A stretch of 39,678 nucleotides of DNA from the NCBI RefSeq assembly GCF_900100015.1, contig NZ_FNDD01000030.1:36588-76265 (forward strand), given 5' to 3'. The notes under the pieces are model-generated. The model was not told the origin of the DNA and searched no databases. It worked only from the letters and a program-made list of their open reading frames with translations. A program made the position numbers and the translations under genes. Shown piece by piece: positions 22,343 to 30,779 of the stretch (position 1 is its first letter; every line of letters begins with the position of its first letter). Source of the DNA: Vibrio xiamenensis (GTDB lineage: Bacteria; Pseudomonadota; Gammaproteobacteria; Enterobacterales; Vibrionaceae).

Positions 22343-23482
22343 GTGGCTGAAAAAAAACCAACTAAAAAAGAGTCAATTTTAGACAAAAGAAACGAGCAAA
22401 TTAAGCGAGTTCGCGAACTAAAAAACAAACTCCAGGACATTGGCATCGAAGCCTCACTGAGTGAAATCGGGGCTGATTTCGACAATTACATGGATATGGT
22501 TAATGCCAAACCGGAGGAACGAGAGAATCCTACGGAAGAGCAAAAAGAGCTAATCAAGAAAGTTGATAATTACTACGACTTGCTGCTAAAAGGCACCGAC
22601 GAAGTCTTCTATGACTATTCAATTACGAAGAAAAGTGTAATCAAGAATGAGGTTGTTGAATTCGTATTAGCCATCGTTCCTGCCAAGCTGATAGGAACAG
22701 CGACAAGAGTTGCTAAAGAGAACAAGCGAAATCAGGATTCACTCAACGAACACAACCTTCATTACATCCTTAAAACTTTAAGGGATGACGGTCAGTACAT
22801 GGAGGCGGAAGGTTTTCTTTCTCCTGAAGATGGCAAGATTGTTATTGTAGATGGTAGCTCACGCTCAGTGTCTTGTTTTCTTGCTGAACGTCCTTTTAAG
22901 ATTTTTGTTGCGCTTAAACAAGTCGAGGTGTTTGACAGCGAGACTATTGAGCAGCGATCAGAAGTTGCGAATGACCATAAATCAATTTCATTTTGGGAAA
23001 TCGGTAAAGACTTATCTAACCTGAAAAGTAAGACTAATTTTAGCGCGGCGAAAATTGCTGAGATGCGAAACTTGAGTGCACCAAGGGTTTCGACACTCCT
23101 TGGCGCAGTGGATGAGGTCCCATACAGCCTGTATGAGTATTTTGATTCAATCACAAGCGTATCCCGACCGATTGTTGAAAAGTTGGTCCCTATGTGGCGT
23201 GGTTTGGCGAAGGAAAAAGCCACCGACAAGTTCCTAGAACAACTGGGCGACAAAACTGATTACTCCGGTTTGAGCGATGACCAAGTGTATAAGAAAATGC
23301 AGGCCATTTCGAAAGCACTGCTTACACCGAATACGGATAGAAGGTCGAGCTACACCGATAAAGGTGCATTCAGGGTTAAACAGAAGTTTGATACCAAGAA
23401 AGGAACTGCCACGATCAATATCATTGATGCAAGCCCAGACATCATTGAAAAGCTACAAAAATTCCTAGACGAATCACTATAA
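22343..23482 (+). CDS. ParB, type Ia centromere-binding protein
   Basis: A 379-residue ParB/SopB-like protein with a GTG start 2 bp after parA. The basic, charged N terminus (KKPTKKESILDKRNEQIKRVRELK) probably contains the arginine finger that stimulates ParA. The ParB/Srx domain includes VDGSSRSVSCFLAE (about 170-183), equivalent to the DGxRR box. A central HTH follows (NFSAAKIAEMRNLSAPRVSTLLGAVDEVP, about 231-260), and a C-terminal dimerisation region ends the protein. It should bind a parS-type centromere. No array is seen beside the operon, whereas the palindrome array at 1-128 looks like a SopC-type candidate if the two ends belong to a circle or were rearranged. Confidence 0.88.
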   Translation: MAEKKPTKKESILDKRNEQIKRVRELKNKLQDIGIEASLSEIGADFDNYMDMVNAKPEERENPTEEQKELIKKVDNYYDLLLKGTDEVFYDYSITKKSVIKNEVVEFVLAIVPAKLIGTATRVAKENKRNQDSLNEHNLHYILKTLRDDGQYMEAEGFLSPEDGKIVIVDGSSRSVSCFLAERPFKIFVALKQVEVFDSETIEQRSEVANDHKSISFWEIGKDLSNLKSKTNFSAAKIAEMRNLSAPRVSTLLGAVDEVPYSLYEYFDSITSVSRPIVEKLVPMWRGLAKEKATDKFLEQLGDKTDYSGLSDDQVYKKMQAISKALLTPNTDRRSSYTDKGAFRVKQKFDTKKGTATINIIDASPDIIEKLQKFLDESL

Positions 23483-23485
23483 ATA

Positions 23486-23516
23486 AAGCCCCGCACCGCG
23501 GGGCTTCGTTTCTTTA
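23486..23516 (+). terminator. Terminator of the parAB operon
   Basis: AAGCCCCGC-ACC-GCGGGGCTT (23486-23506) is a perfect 9-bp GC-rich stem, followed by CGTTTCTTT. It lies 4 bp after the parB stop codon. Confidence 0.92.
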
Positions 23517-23904
23517 AGTGTATTAGTTTAGATTAGAACTAAAGACAATCGTTATAGGATTTCCGTGGATGATTAATATCGGTGATCTAAGTCATTAATT
23601 AGATAACATTATAAGGCGCCATATAGCCATTAAAAGTATATCCAAAGCCGAGTTTTTGGTTATTCAATTTTTCATCGATCAGGAGAGCACTTTCTAGAAA
23701 AATATCAACGACCACACCCACATACAAGCAACCTTCATGTGTTTATATAAATAACGGCCACCCACGATTATTTTAGAGCCGTTAGAGTGCACTCTATGGC
23801 TATTTTCTAATAAAATAACATGTTCAATACTCGCTTTAGCTCTGGGCTTACGGTACCCGCGTTGTGACTGTAAGCCTTCTCAATTCATCAAGCGATGCAC
23901 TTGG
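23517..23904. other. Non-coding gap after parAB
   Basis: No convincing gene is present. Visible elements are a 14-bp perfect palindrome TAGAGTGCACTCTA (23783-23796) flanked by AGCC and GGCT, and an inverted repeat GGCTTAC (23845-23851) / GTAAGCC (23870-23876) that could fold as a hairpin just before the next gene. Either could be an operator. GC drops towards the right, marking the border of the AT-rich pair that follows. Confidence 0.5.
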
Positions 23905-24447
23905 TTGACCCCACTGAATTTATCAAGTTTACCAAGTATTATTACCGATACTATTATGTTTTTGTCTTGTTTTGTTGCTATTTCCAAAGAGGAACCGTAT
24001 TTGGGTTTTTTTAGTGCATGTTTTTGGGTGTTAACGGCACTTTTTGTTTTAAAACAGAAAATACGGTTGACTGATTTACATACCGAATACACAGAAAAAA
24101 ATGACAGATATAAGACCTTATTCTTGAAAATGGCAAGAGAACCTCAAGATAAGAGTTTAAGTAAATTGATTAGGCTATCAAGAGCATATGTTTTAGGAGC
24201 TAAAAAGTTTCAATGGGCTAGCGAGAAAATAGGTATTATTTTTAGTTTGGTTTTTTCATTTACATTATCTGTGTTCATGGTTTTTCAATTAGGATTAGGA
24301 AATGGTGACATTTCATCTTTTGTGAAAATTTTTGGTTATTTAGTTTTCGCAAGCATGACAGCAAGTACTTTATTGTATAATATTGTAGACATAATAGGTG
24401 TTGGTCTTTCATTAAATCGTATTGATGGGGTGTTAGGTGTTAAGTGA
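23905..24447 (+). CDS. Multi-TM protein paired with an ATPase
   Basis: A membrane protein of up to 180 residues with about four hydrophobic segments: 10-25 (PSIITDTIMFLSCFVAI), 34-50 (FFSACFWVLTALFVL), 109-130 (IGIIFSLVFSFTLSVFMVF) and 143-165 (FGYLVFASMTASTLLYNIVDII). A charged central loop (about 52-105, Lys/Arg/Glu-rich) lies between helix pairs. I do not recognise the family. The start is uncertain: TTG 23905 has no clear RBS, and ATG 23956 would remove most of helix 1. The frame overlaps the downstream ATPase gene by 11 bp, so the two are translated together. The pair is far more AT-rich than its neighbours, suggesting recent acquisition. Confidence 0.65.
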   Translation: MTPLNLSSLPSIITDTIMFLSCFVAISKEEPYLGFFSACFWVLTALFVLKQKIRLTDLHTEYTEKNDRYKTLFLKMAREPQDKSLSKLIRLSRAYVLGAKKFQWASEKIGIIFSLVFSFTLSVFMVFQLGLGNGDISSFVKIFGYLVFASMTASTLLYNIVDIIGVGLSLNRIDGVLGVK

Positions 24448-25159
24448 TTTATTTCTTTTAGGTGTTAGACAAAAGAAAGAGATGGAACTTTCCAACTTGG
24501 AAAGTAAATTGTGTCCCTTCGACTTCAAAGATAAGATAACAATTTTTGTTGGAGAGAATGGTTGCGGTAAATCTACTTTTCTAGAAGCTATTGCTATTGG
24601 ATTTGGTTGTAATCCAGAAGGTGGTGGTAGAAACTATAATTTTAACACAGAGAATACTCATTCGGATTTTTATGAAAAAATAATTCTATCTCGGGGTTAT
24701 AAAAAACCAAATGATATTTATTTCTATAGAGCCGAATCTTTTTATAATGTTTCAACAGAAATAAGAAGATTAGATTCAGAACCTAGTTTTGACCCAGAGA
24801 TAAAGACTTATTATGGTGGGAGTGATTTGCATAAGAAATCCCATGGTGAAGCCATGGAAAGTCTTTTTAATCATAGGTTTAATAGTAAAGGTCTATATAT
24901 TTTAGATGAACCAGAAGCTTCACTATCACCAGCAAAACAGCTAACTTTTGTAAAAAGGATCGTAGATTTGTCGAAGTTAGGCTGTCAGTTTATTATTGCA
25001 TCCCACTCGCCTATAATAATGTCCACACCAGGCTCTGGTCTTTATCTTGTGGATGATAATATGCGTAATGTTGATTTCCACGATACGGAAGCGTTTATTA
25101 TATATAAGTCGGTTCTCCAAGACGGAAAACGATTTATGGATAGCGTTGTCAACAAATAA
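24437..25159 (+). CDS. Small ABC-type ATPase (COG3910-like)
   Basis: A 240-residue stand-alone ABC/SMC-like ATPase. Motifs: Walker A GENGCGKST (about 40-48) in ITIFVGENGCGKSTFLEAIAIGFG, an FYRAESFYNVS segment, the signature SHGEAMESLF (about 136-145), Walker B with LYILDEPEASLSP (about 152-164), and the H-loop QFIIASHSPIIMSTPG. This order is that of COG3910 predicted ATPases. Such small AAA_21-type ATPases occur both as housekeeping orphans and as parts of defence modules. GTG is the start. Overlap with the preceding multi-TM gene suggests the ATPase works with a membrane partner, which is not the usual context of this family. Confidence 0.85.
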   Translation: MLSDLFLLGVRQKKEMELSNLESKLCPFDFKDKITIFVGENGCGKSTFLEAIAIGFGCNPEGGGRNYNFNTENTHSDFYEKIILSRGYKKPNDIYFYRAESFYNVSTEIRRLDSEPSFDPEIKTYYGGSDLHKKSHGEAMESLFNHRFNSKGLYILDEPEASLSPAKQLTFVKRIVDLSKLGCQFIIASHSPIIMSTPGSGLYLVDDNMRNVDFHDTEAFIIYKSVLQDGKRFMDSVVNK

Positions 25160-25740
25160 TAAAAATCAACAAATGGGATAGGCTTTGTGGTATTAATTGA
25201 ATGAACTGAATTAGAAATCTATGATCAGATCAGGGTATTATTTATTTACTTTAAACTTTATGCGAATCATCGCTTTATAACCACTAACTGGTTCAAATCT
25301 TTGTGGTACTTTTTTGAAAAAATTGCCCTGCCATGCACTCATAAAGTGCGATAACAGGGCAATTGGTGTGGTGACTCTCAGTTATGCCTCACTGATTCTC
25401 GTTAGTTTTGCTCCACTCCATCCATGTAGTGACTTGAAGCCTTTTGCGGTACAAATATTTTGCAATGAAAGTCGTACCAAGTGGCTGTCGAAGTAGATTA
25501 TCGCCCCTACGAAAAGCCATTTTCTCAAATAACGGGCGTTTTTTTGGCCGTTAATTACAATGCAATCTATCAATAAGGCCAATTTTTAGAATCCTCAGGC
25601 CTGTAATTCCCCAAAAAATTCCCATCGAACATACGAGCTATCTCCCTTCGATCGTCGTGCCACCCTAAAAAAACCTACCTATATCGAATTGGAAAACCCC
25701 GCACCTTAGTATGAGCTACCCAGTCTATCGAGGAACAAAG
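25160..25740. other. Non-coding gap before the transfer operon
   Basis: About 580 bp without a credible gene. It contains a large hairpin at 25321-25364 (listed separately) and TAACGG...CCGTTA around a T7 run near 25535-25560, which resembles a terminator. Several short inverted repeats also occur. The region must hold the promoter of the conjugation operon and could hold an oriT, since gaps beside tra operons often do, but I see no nick-site sequence I can name. Confidence 0.4.
25321..25364. repeat. 44-bp two-tier hairpin
   Basis: The outer arms AATTGCCCTG (25321-25330) and CAGGGCAATT (25355-25364) are perfect complements. Inside them, GCACT and AGTGC form a second stem around CATAA. A run of T occurs just upstream (CTTTTTTG), so on the minus strand this could work as a terminator; on the + strand there is no T run. 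It could also be a leader RNA or a protein-binding site next to the transfer genes. Confidence 0.6.
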
Positions 25741-26046
25741 ATGAAATTTGGGACAGTTCGAATAATCGGTTTGGGCTGCTTGATGTTTAGTGCCGCTTCG
25801 AGTGCTGGCGCTTACGAAGAACGCGCTCATTTATTGAATGCGCAAAACCACCTTACTCAGGCACTACGGGCGTTGGATAGCGCGGCGTACCAAGCAGATC
25901 CAACACTTCGTTTTAGATTTGAAACCGTACATTCCAAAGCGAAGATCCAGCAGATTTTGGAAGGGATAGAGCTCTATTTGCAGGCGCCACTACAACCGCA
26001 AATATCCCCTGAAATCTACCAGAAGCTCGAAGAGGGCAGAAAGTAA
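25741..26046 (+). CDS. RAQPRD-family conjugation protein
   Basis: A 101-residue periplasmic protein, first gene of the MPF-G transfer operon. A signal peptide (to about SSAGA, residue 23) is followed by a helical domain ending in RFRFETVHSKAKIQQILEGIELYLQAPLQPQ. This matches the ICE family named for its RAQPRD motif, here degraded to APLQPQ. The ATG 25741 has GAGGAAC at the right distance; an upstream in-frame ATG gives no signal peptide at its N terminus and was rejected. Its function in the transfer machine is unknown. The stop overlaps the next start (TAATG). Confidence 0.85.
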   Translation: MKFGTVRIIGLGCLMFSAASSAGAYEERAHLLNAQNHLTQALRALDSAAYQADPTLRFRFETVHSKAKIQQILEGIELYLQAPLQPQISPEIYQKLEEGRK

Positions 26047-26300
26047 TGTGCTTAGGAACAAGCGAATGCCTTATACCGACTCTTGAGTCAGTGATGGGCA
26101 GTGGGATGGTGACATACATGCAAGTGGCAATCTCATCGCTGTTTTACGTAGCGGTTTTGTTTTTGGCCATTTGGTTGGCAATTGGCGTTGTCATTACATT
26201 TACGACCGGCGGTAGCTTGGGGGTGAAGGTATTCGTATCAGCGTTTCGCGTCACTGCATTGATCACCATTGTGGCATTTTTTGTTTTACCCAACTCTTAG
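26046..26300 (+). CDS. DUF3262-family conjugation membrane protein
   Basis: An 84-residue protein with two TM helices (about 25-50, VAISSLFYVAVLFLAIWLAIGVVITF, and 60-80, FVSAFRVTALITIVAFFVL) and a short Cys-containing N terminus (CLGTSEC). It fits TIGR03758/DUF3262, the small membrane protein that follows RAQPRD in ICE transfer operons. It probably belongs to the VirB2/VirB3-like inner-membrane set. The ATG overlaps the stop of the previous gene, as expected for tight coupling. Confidence 0.8.
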   Translation: MCLGTSECLIPTLESVMGSGMVTYMQVAISSLFYVAVLFLAIWLAIGVVITFTTGGSLGVKVFVSAFRVTALITIVAFFVLPNS

Positions 26301-26310
26301 TGTGAGAAAT

Positions 26311-26670
26311 ATGATTACTTCAATAAAAAACAAGAGTGCAAAGGCACTTACTTCGCTTACTGCGCTGCTTTATGCCGGCGCCAGCCAAGCTTATACGATC
26401 CCCGCTGCACCTTCTCTGGATGTGAGCGCAAATGAAACCAATGGTTTCTTGGTGTTAGAGGCAATTCTAGTTCAGGCATCGAAATCAGGAACATTGGCCG
26501 CGGCACTTATTGTATTGCTGATTTCCATTGTTGGTGTCATCTGGGCGTTGGTTCAGGTATTTACTGGCCGTGGTACCGCGGGAACATTGTTAGCAGCGCT
26601 CGCCATGGGTGCCGTTGGCATCACCTCGGTGTTCTATATCACTGGTCAAATTACAACGATTGTTTCGTGA
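26311..26670 (+). CDS. DUF2976-family pilin-like conjugation protein
   Basis: A 119-residue exported protein. A signal peptide (MITSIKNKSAKALTSLTALLYAGASQA) is followed by a short mature part with two TM helices (about 58-80, GTLAAALIVLLISIVGVIWALV, and 90-112). This is the build of VirB2/TraA pilins and of the TIGR03745/DUF2976 family in ICEs, so it is the best candidate for the subunit of the conjugative filament. The ATG at 26311 follows GTGAGAAAT; the longer upstream frame starts inside the previous gene and is not used. Confidence 0.8.
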   Translation: MITSIKNKSAKALTSLTALLYAGASQAYTIPAAPSLDVSANETNGFLVLEAILVQASKSGTLAAALIVLLISIVGVIWALVQVFTGRGTAGTLLAALAMGAVGITSVFYITGQITTIVS

Positions 26671-26707
26671 GTAACTTGTAGAGCTTATAGCAAAGTGAGG
26701 CAGTGAT

Positions 26708-27256
26708 ATGGCTAGTGGTAAACCTCTCGATGAGATTGCTTACTCCCCGACGATTGTGAAGTCAGCGACCATGATCGAAATTCTAGTGATTTTGATTGCA
26801 TGCATCGTTGAAGCACTTTGGGTTGGGTACCACTTATCTCAAATCATCCCAGGATTTCGCATCATCGCGATTGTGTTTGGCATCGTTTGGGTAATTTGGC
26901 GAGCAAAATCTTACCTAGATAAGTTTTCAAAACTAAAGCGTTCACTGCCAAACGACTTGTCTATGAGGCATTTCGAACGGCTTTTTTGCCGGCTTTCAAG
27001 TGTTGGGTACCTGCCTAAAGCTTTTGCTGTTTACGGGCTTTTTCTATTTGTCCTGCCTGCATTTTTTGCTCTATTTGGTTTGGCGAATTTGGCCCTAATT
27101 TTCGCGTTTCATCTCGCCACAATTTCCTTGAAGAAACTTGCCTTGAAGTATGAAGCGTTCAATCCCGACTCGTACCCGCAGACATATGGTGACTTGTTCG
27201 TTCAAGACACAGTATTTGGCACTTCACGATTCATCAAAAAAGAACTGAAAAAATGA
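26708..27256 (+). CDS. TIGR03750/DUF3487-family conjugation protein (TraL-like)
   Basis: A 182-residue inner-membrane protein. There are hydrophobic segments near 22-45 (MIEILVILIACIVEALWVGYHL), 48-65 and two more around 110-145 (YGLFLFVLPAFFALFGLANLALIFAFHL), with a basic stretch between. By position (third after RAQPRD, before the PFL_4703 gene) it is the VirB3/TraL-equivalent of MPF-G systems. The ATG follows GTGAGGCAGTGAT. The last four bases ATGA contain the start of the next gene. Confidence 0.78.
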   Translation: MASGKPLDEIAYSPTIVKSATMIEILVILIACIVEALWVGYHLSQIIPGFRIIAIVFGIVWVIWRAKSYLDKFSKLKRSLPNDLSMRHFERLFCRLSSVGYLPKAFAVYGLFLFVLPAFFALFGLANLALIFAFHLATISLKKLALKYEAFNPDSYPQTYGDLFVQDTVFGTSRFIKKELKK

Positions 27257-27930
27257 GTTTAAGTTTTCTGCCTCGTAACAAAATTTCAGCGAGAGACAAA
27301 GTGATCGCCATGCTCTTTGCTTTGTTGGTCATTAATTCGTTTGTGCTTTATCGGCTGAATGGCTCGATCGCATCGATACCAGATCGAGTAACCGTTGATA
27401 TTCCATCGGACACATCGATTTCACACCAACGCAAGTGGGGTGAGCGCGATAGAGATCAGGTTTATGGTTTTGCACGTATCGTGCACGAACTCCTAAATAA
27501 CTGGGAAGAAACCGACGAGAAAGTTTCGGTGAGTGCCAATGTAACATCAAGAATTGACCACTTAACGCCTATCCAACTGGTTAATGACTATCGTTGCACT
27601 ATGACGCCTGAGTTTTACTCAGAGCTAAAGCAACGTATGGAAAATTTCGTTCGTAAGGGTCACTACTTCGGCCAATCGCGCTACGCCCGTATCATTCCAA
27701 GTAAAGCATTCTCAGATAAGAACACGTACAAGCTTGGCAATTCATGGGTTGTAGATCTGCCAATTGACCATTCCGAGTATTGGAAAGGTTCAGCACTACA
27801 TAAAACGCCGATTTCGTTTAAATACCGCGTAATTCAAGGTCAAAGCACCAACGTTGGATGCCCAGCGTCCACTCATAACTTCCTAATCGCTGGTTACTAC
27901 GCAGAGCCAGTACAAATCGTTGTTGAATAA
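27253..27930 (+). CDS. PFL_4703/DUF2895-family conjugation protein (TraE-like)
   Basis: A 225-residue bitopic protein with one TM helix near the N terminus (about 15-35, VIAMLFALLVINSFVLYRL) and a periplasmic VirB8/TraE-like domain. Family-like segments include VYGFARIVHELLNNWEE, YRCTMTPEFYSELKQRM and VQIVVE at the end. It corresponds to the VirB8-type scaffold protein that organises the core complex. It overlaps its upstream gene by 4 bp, and its stop is 10 bp before the next start. Confidence 0.85.
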   Translation: MSLSFLPRNKISARDKVIAMLFALLVINSFVLYRLNGSIASIPDRVTVDIPSDTSISHQRKWGERDRDQVYGFARIVHELLNNWEETDEKVSVSANVTSRIDHLTPIQLVNDYRCTMTPEFYSELKQRMENFVRKGHYFGQSRYARIIPSKAFSDKNTYKLGNSWVVDLPIDHSEYWKGSALHKTPISFKYRVIQGQSTNVGCPASTHNFLIAGYYAEPVQIVVE

Positions 27931-27940
27931 GGGGGAAGCG

Positions 27941-28783
27941 TTGAGAATTTTATTAGCTTCAATTTTATTGTTTGTAAGTACCTTGGCTGCAGCAAACCAA
28001 GAAGTATTCGTATGGGACAAGAAACCTATCGACCTTGTTTTGACTGTGGGGGTTCAGAAGATCGTTTCTCTACCAGACCATGCGCGAGTACAAGTACCAC
28101 AACACCTTTCCGATCAAGTTGAAATAGTTCCGGTTAACGGCGCCGTATATTTCACAGCGCGTGATGAATTAGCATCGACAGCGATACGCCTTGAACTGGT
28201 CAATAGTGGCCAATTCATCATGTTGAACCTTACAGCGAAAGCCAACTTAGAGAATAACCCTCAATTCGCTCGCATTGTTTTGGCCAATAGCGCACCTGTT
28301 CAATCTGCGGAGTCTGTGACTACGCAAAATATCCCAAGTTTTATGACTAGTGGGCCAATAACAAACGTTGCGCTTGCGCGATTCGTTCTTCAGCAATACT
28401 GGGTACCGCCAAGACTTAAACCGGGTATCCCTGCAGGGGTTACTCAAGTTAAATCGGTAGATGGTGTGGACCTGACTAATTTATTTGGCTTTTGTTCACT
28501 CGATCGATTCAAGATTGCTATTGCTGATACGTTCAAAACGAACGATGGTCGCTACGCGACAAGCTTGCTACTAGAGAACAAAACAGCAGGCAAACAGTTC
28601 ATCAACCTGACGCATCTTCGAATTCAGCACATTTTCAGCACAACCTACCCAGAAACGGTTTACCCATTGGGTACAGCGGGAAGCTATTCGACGCTTGTCA
28701 TCATCACAGACGTACCGTTCTTATCTGCATTGTCATCTGAGCCGAGTGTATTAAGTGCATTTGGTGCGGCGAAGGGGTGCTAA
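27941..28783 (+). CDS. TIGR03749-family conjugation protein (TraK-like)
   Basis: A 280-residue periplasmic protein with a signal peptide (RILLASILLFVSTLAAA) and a VirB9/TraK-like beta domain (KPIDLVLTVGVQKIVSLPDHARVQVP, then AIRLELVNSGQFIMLNL). It forms part of the outer-membrane core complex with the TraB- and TraV-like proteins. TTG at 27941 preceded by AAGGGGGAA is the best start, as earlier in-frame TTGs (27920 and 27923) overlap the preceding gene and lack the RBS. A C-terminal FGAAKGC ends the protein. Confidence 0.82.
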   Translation: MRILLASILLFVSTLAAANQEVFVWDKKPIDLVLTVGVQKIVSLPDHARVQVPQHLSDQVEIVPVNGAVYFTARDELASTAIRLELVNSGQFIMLNLTAKANLENNPQFARIVLANSAPVQSAESVTTQNIPSFMTSGPITNVALARFVLQQYWVPPRLKPGIPAGVTQVKSVDGVDLTNLFGFCSLDRFKIAIADTFKTNDGRYATSLLLENKTAGKQFINLTHLRIQHIFSTTYPETVYPLGTAGSYSTLVIITDVPFLSALSSEPSVLSAFGAAKGC

Positions 28784-28786
28784 TCA

Positions 28787-30394
28787 ATGAACTCAAACAA
28801 TAACTTTTTAAAGGTGATTGCAGGCGTATCAGTCATCGGCTGCGCCTTCATTGTTTACAACATCTTTCAGGACGACGAATTAGCTCCGATCAGTAACTCC
28901 GGGTTTAAGTCTGCTTATGAAGAGAAGCACAAACCGGATGTGGTTAATGAAGTCGAGTTTCATGATCAGAATGCCAAGTACCAACATCTGCTAGGTGAAG
29001 TTAATACGCGTATGACACCAACAGAAGTGAATCGACTTCTTGAGGCGGAACGCGAGAAGACCAAAGTAGAGCTTGAAGAAAGCTTAGAAGACAAAATTCA
29101 GAGGATGATCGCGGAGAAAGCCGGGACAAATGCTGGTACTGAGCCTAAAACGGGTCAAACAATCATAACGTACGACAAAGACGAAGATACTAGCGTTGTT
29201 GACGACATAAACCTGTTTGGCTCGGGCCAGCCTGTAGAGCTCGCTTTAAATGTGAGTGACTATAAAACAAATTTAGAAAAAACCTTTGGCAAGGAAACCG
29301 CCGATAAATCTACGAATATTAGTCCGTTAGAAGTCATCGATAGTTATGTTGGCAAACCCATAGATAAAACTCTGATCGACGGAGTTCAACCGACCGTTAA
29401 ATTGCCGGGCAGCGCGAGACCAAGCGGGTTAACGTCTCTTGATGGCCTAGATTCAAACGCGAACGAGCAGACACACACAAGCCGAAACTCGATGGTGTGG
29501 ATAGAACCTATCGATGCGCAATACGTTATTAATTCGAAAACCAACGAACGAGAAATGAAACTGCCAGAAATCGTTGGGCAATCACCGCTGAAAGATGTCA
29601 CTGCAGAAGGTGATCAGGAAGGCGGTAAAGGGGCAGAATTGAAGATCCTGCCAATTCCATTTGCCACTGCGAACGTTGGCGCCAAATTTATCGATGGGCG
29701 ATTGCTGACGAGTTTGATTGGCTTGGTACCCATTGGTGGTGAAGTTAAAGATCCATATCCCTTCTCAGTCAAAGTGTCTTCTAAGGCTTTGGCAACGAAC
29801 GGTCTTTCTATTCGCGGTCTCGCGGGTATGGAATTTTATGGGTACGCCAAGGGTGATTATACCAATTCTTGCGTAAAGGGTTATGTCACTGGCATGACCT
29901 ATACCTTTGCAGACGGAACCATTCAGACCATAACAAACCGCACAAACACACTTATTGGTCTTGATGACACGCTTGGGTACCTCACCGATGAAGAAGGTTC
30001 ACCATGTATCGCAGGGACAGTAAGCGATGATTTAGCCGAGTATATGAGTATGAAAGCTGCAACGGTCGGTTTGGCAACGGCTGGTGGCGCTTATGCTGAC
30101 AAGCAAGCCGATGTTTATACAAACCTCGTTGATAGCACGGCCACTTCAGTTATCACTGGAAGCCTTGGCAAATACGCCGCTGGTGAGATGGTGAGAGAAG
30201 GCGTTACTGCAGCTGGTGAGGTTATTGATGATCTCTATTCTGAAGCCTTTATCGCAGTGACCGTGCCAAACACGCAGATCGTCAATGTCCACGTAACCCG
30301 CCAACTTAATATCGATTACGACCCACTAGGAAGAAAGCTAAATTATGATTATTCGAACAACGCGCAATCGCATTATCGCTCTGAACTTGATTAG
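28787..30394 (+). CDS. TIGR03752-family conjugation protein (TraB-like)
   Basis: A 535-residue VirB10/TraB-type protein linking the inner and outer membranes. Its N-terminal TM helix (about 8-25, FLKVIAGVSVIGCAFIVYNIF) is followed by a charged coiled-coil region (about 75-110, VNRLLEAEREKTKVELEESLEDKIQRM) and a linker. The C-terminal beta-barrel domain (about 285-470) includes LKILPIPFATANVGAKFIDGRLLTSLIG and FYGYAKGDYTNSCVKG. The size matches the family. It overlaps the following lipoprotein gene by 50 bp, an unusually long overlap for this operon. Confidence 0.87.
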   Translation: MNSNNNFLKVIAGVSVIGCAFIVYNIFQDDELAPISNSGFKSAYEEKHKPDVVNEVEFHDQNAKYQHLLGEVNTRMTPTEVNRLLEAEREKTKVELEESLEDKIQRMIAEKAGTNAGTEPKTGQTIITYDKDEDTSVVDDINLFGSGQPVELALNVSDYKTNLEKTFGKETADKSTNISPLEVIDSYVGKPIDKTLIDGVQPTVKLPGSARPSGLTSLDGLDSNANEQTHTSRNSMVWIEPIDAQYVINSKTNEREMKLPEIVGQSPLKDVTAEGDQEGGKGAELKILPIPFATANVGAKFIDGRLLTSLIGLVPIGGEVKDPYPFSVKVSSKALATNGLSIRGLAGMEFYGYAKGDYTNSCVKGYVTGMTYTFADGTIQTITNRTNTLIGLDDTLGYLTDEEGSPCIAGTVSDDLAEYMSMKAATVGLATAGGAYADKQADVYTNLVDSTATSVITGSLGKYAAGEMVREGVTAAGEVIDDLYSEAFIAVTVPNTQIVNVHVTRQLNIDYDPLGRKLNYDYSNNAQSHYRSELD

Positions 30395-30776
30395 TTTAGT
30401 GTTTCTTGGCGGCTGTACTAACGGCAGTCATATTCCTAAATCTGGCGTAAAGACAGAGGATATCTATCACGCTCAAGAAGCGGGAGAGTCGAACCCAAGT
30501 ACGAATTGGGAAAAAGTGTTGTGGCGTCCTTCGACGGAGCATGAACGTGCTGAAGTTGATTTTTACACGTTGCACAACACGCCGCGGCCAAACTATCAAT
30601 TCTTAGATAACCCAACCATTCACTTTTATGTACCGCCTAAGCTGAGCAGCACAGACAGGGTACCGATTCCTGGGTACTTCTCTGAGTTCAAGCTTTATGA
30701 GCGTGATGAATACGCACTACCAAGCGAGCGAAACCTCTCTAACTCATCTATGTACCCAGTAAAGGCAGACAAATAA
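30345..30776 (+). CDS. TIGR03751-like conjugation lipoprotein (TraV-like)
   Basis: A 143-residue outer-membrane lipoprotein. Signal sequence with basic n-region (MIIRTTRNRIIALNLISLVFLGGC) and lipobox LGGC (Cys about 24), then a Pro-rich soluble part (PRPNYQFLDNPTIHFYVPPKLSSTDRVPIPGY) ending SSMYPVKADK. It takes the VirB7/TraV place in the core complex. The ATG at 30345 gives a complete signal peptide, so the 50-bp overlap with the upstream gene is accepted. The next gene starts 3 bp after its stop. Confidence 0.8.
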   Translation: MIIRTTRNRIIALNLISLVFLGGCTNGSHIPKSGVKTEDIYHAQEAGESNPSTNWEKVLWRPSTEHERAEVDFYTLHNTPRPNYQFLDNPTIHFYVPPKLSSTDRVPIPGYFSEFKLYERDEYALPSERNLSNSSMYPVKADK

Positions 30777-30779
30777 GCG

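Noticed and set aside
28661..28673. TACCCATTGGGTA, similar to the palindromes at 1-128
   Set aside because: A single, shorter copy inside the TraK-like coding sequence, where it encodes ordinary residues; no tandem context, so probably chance.
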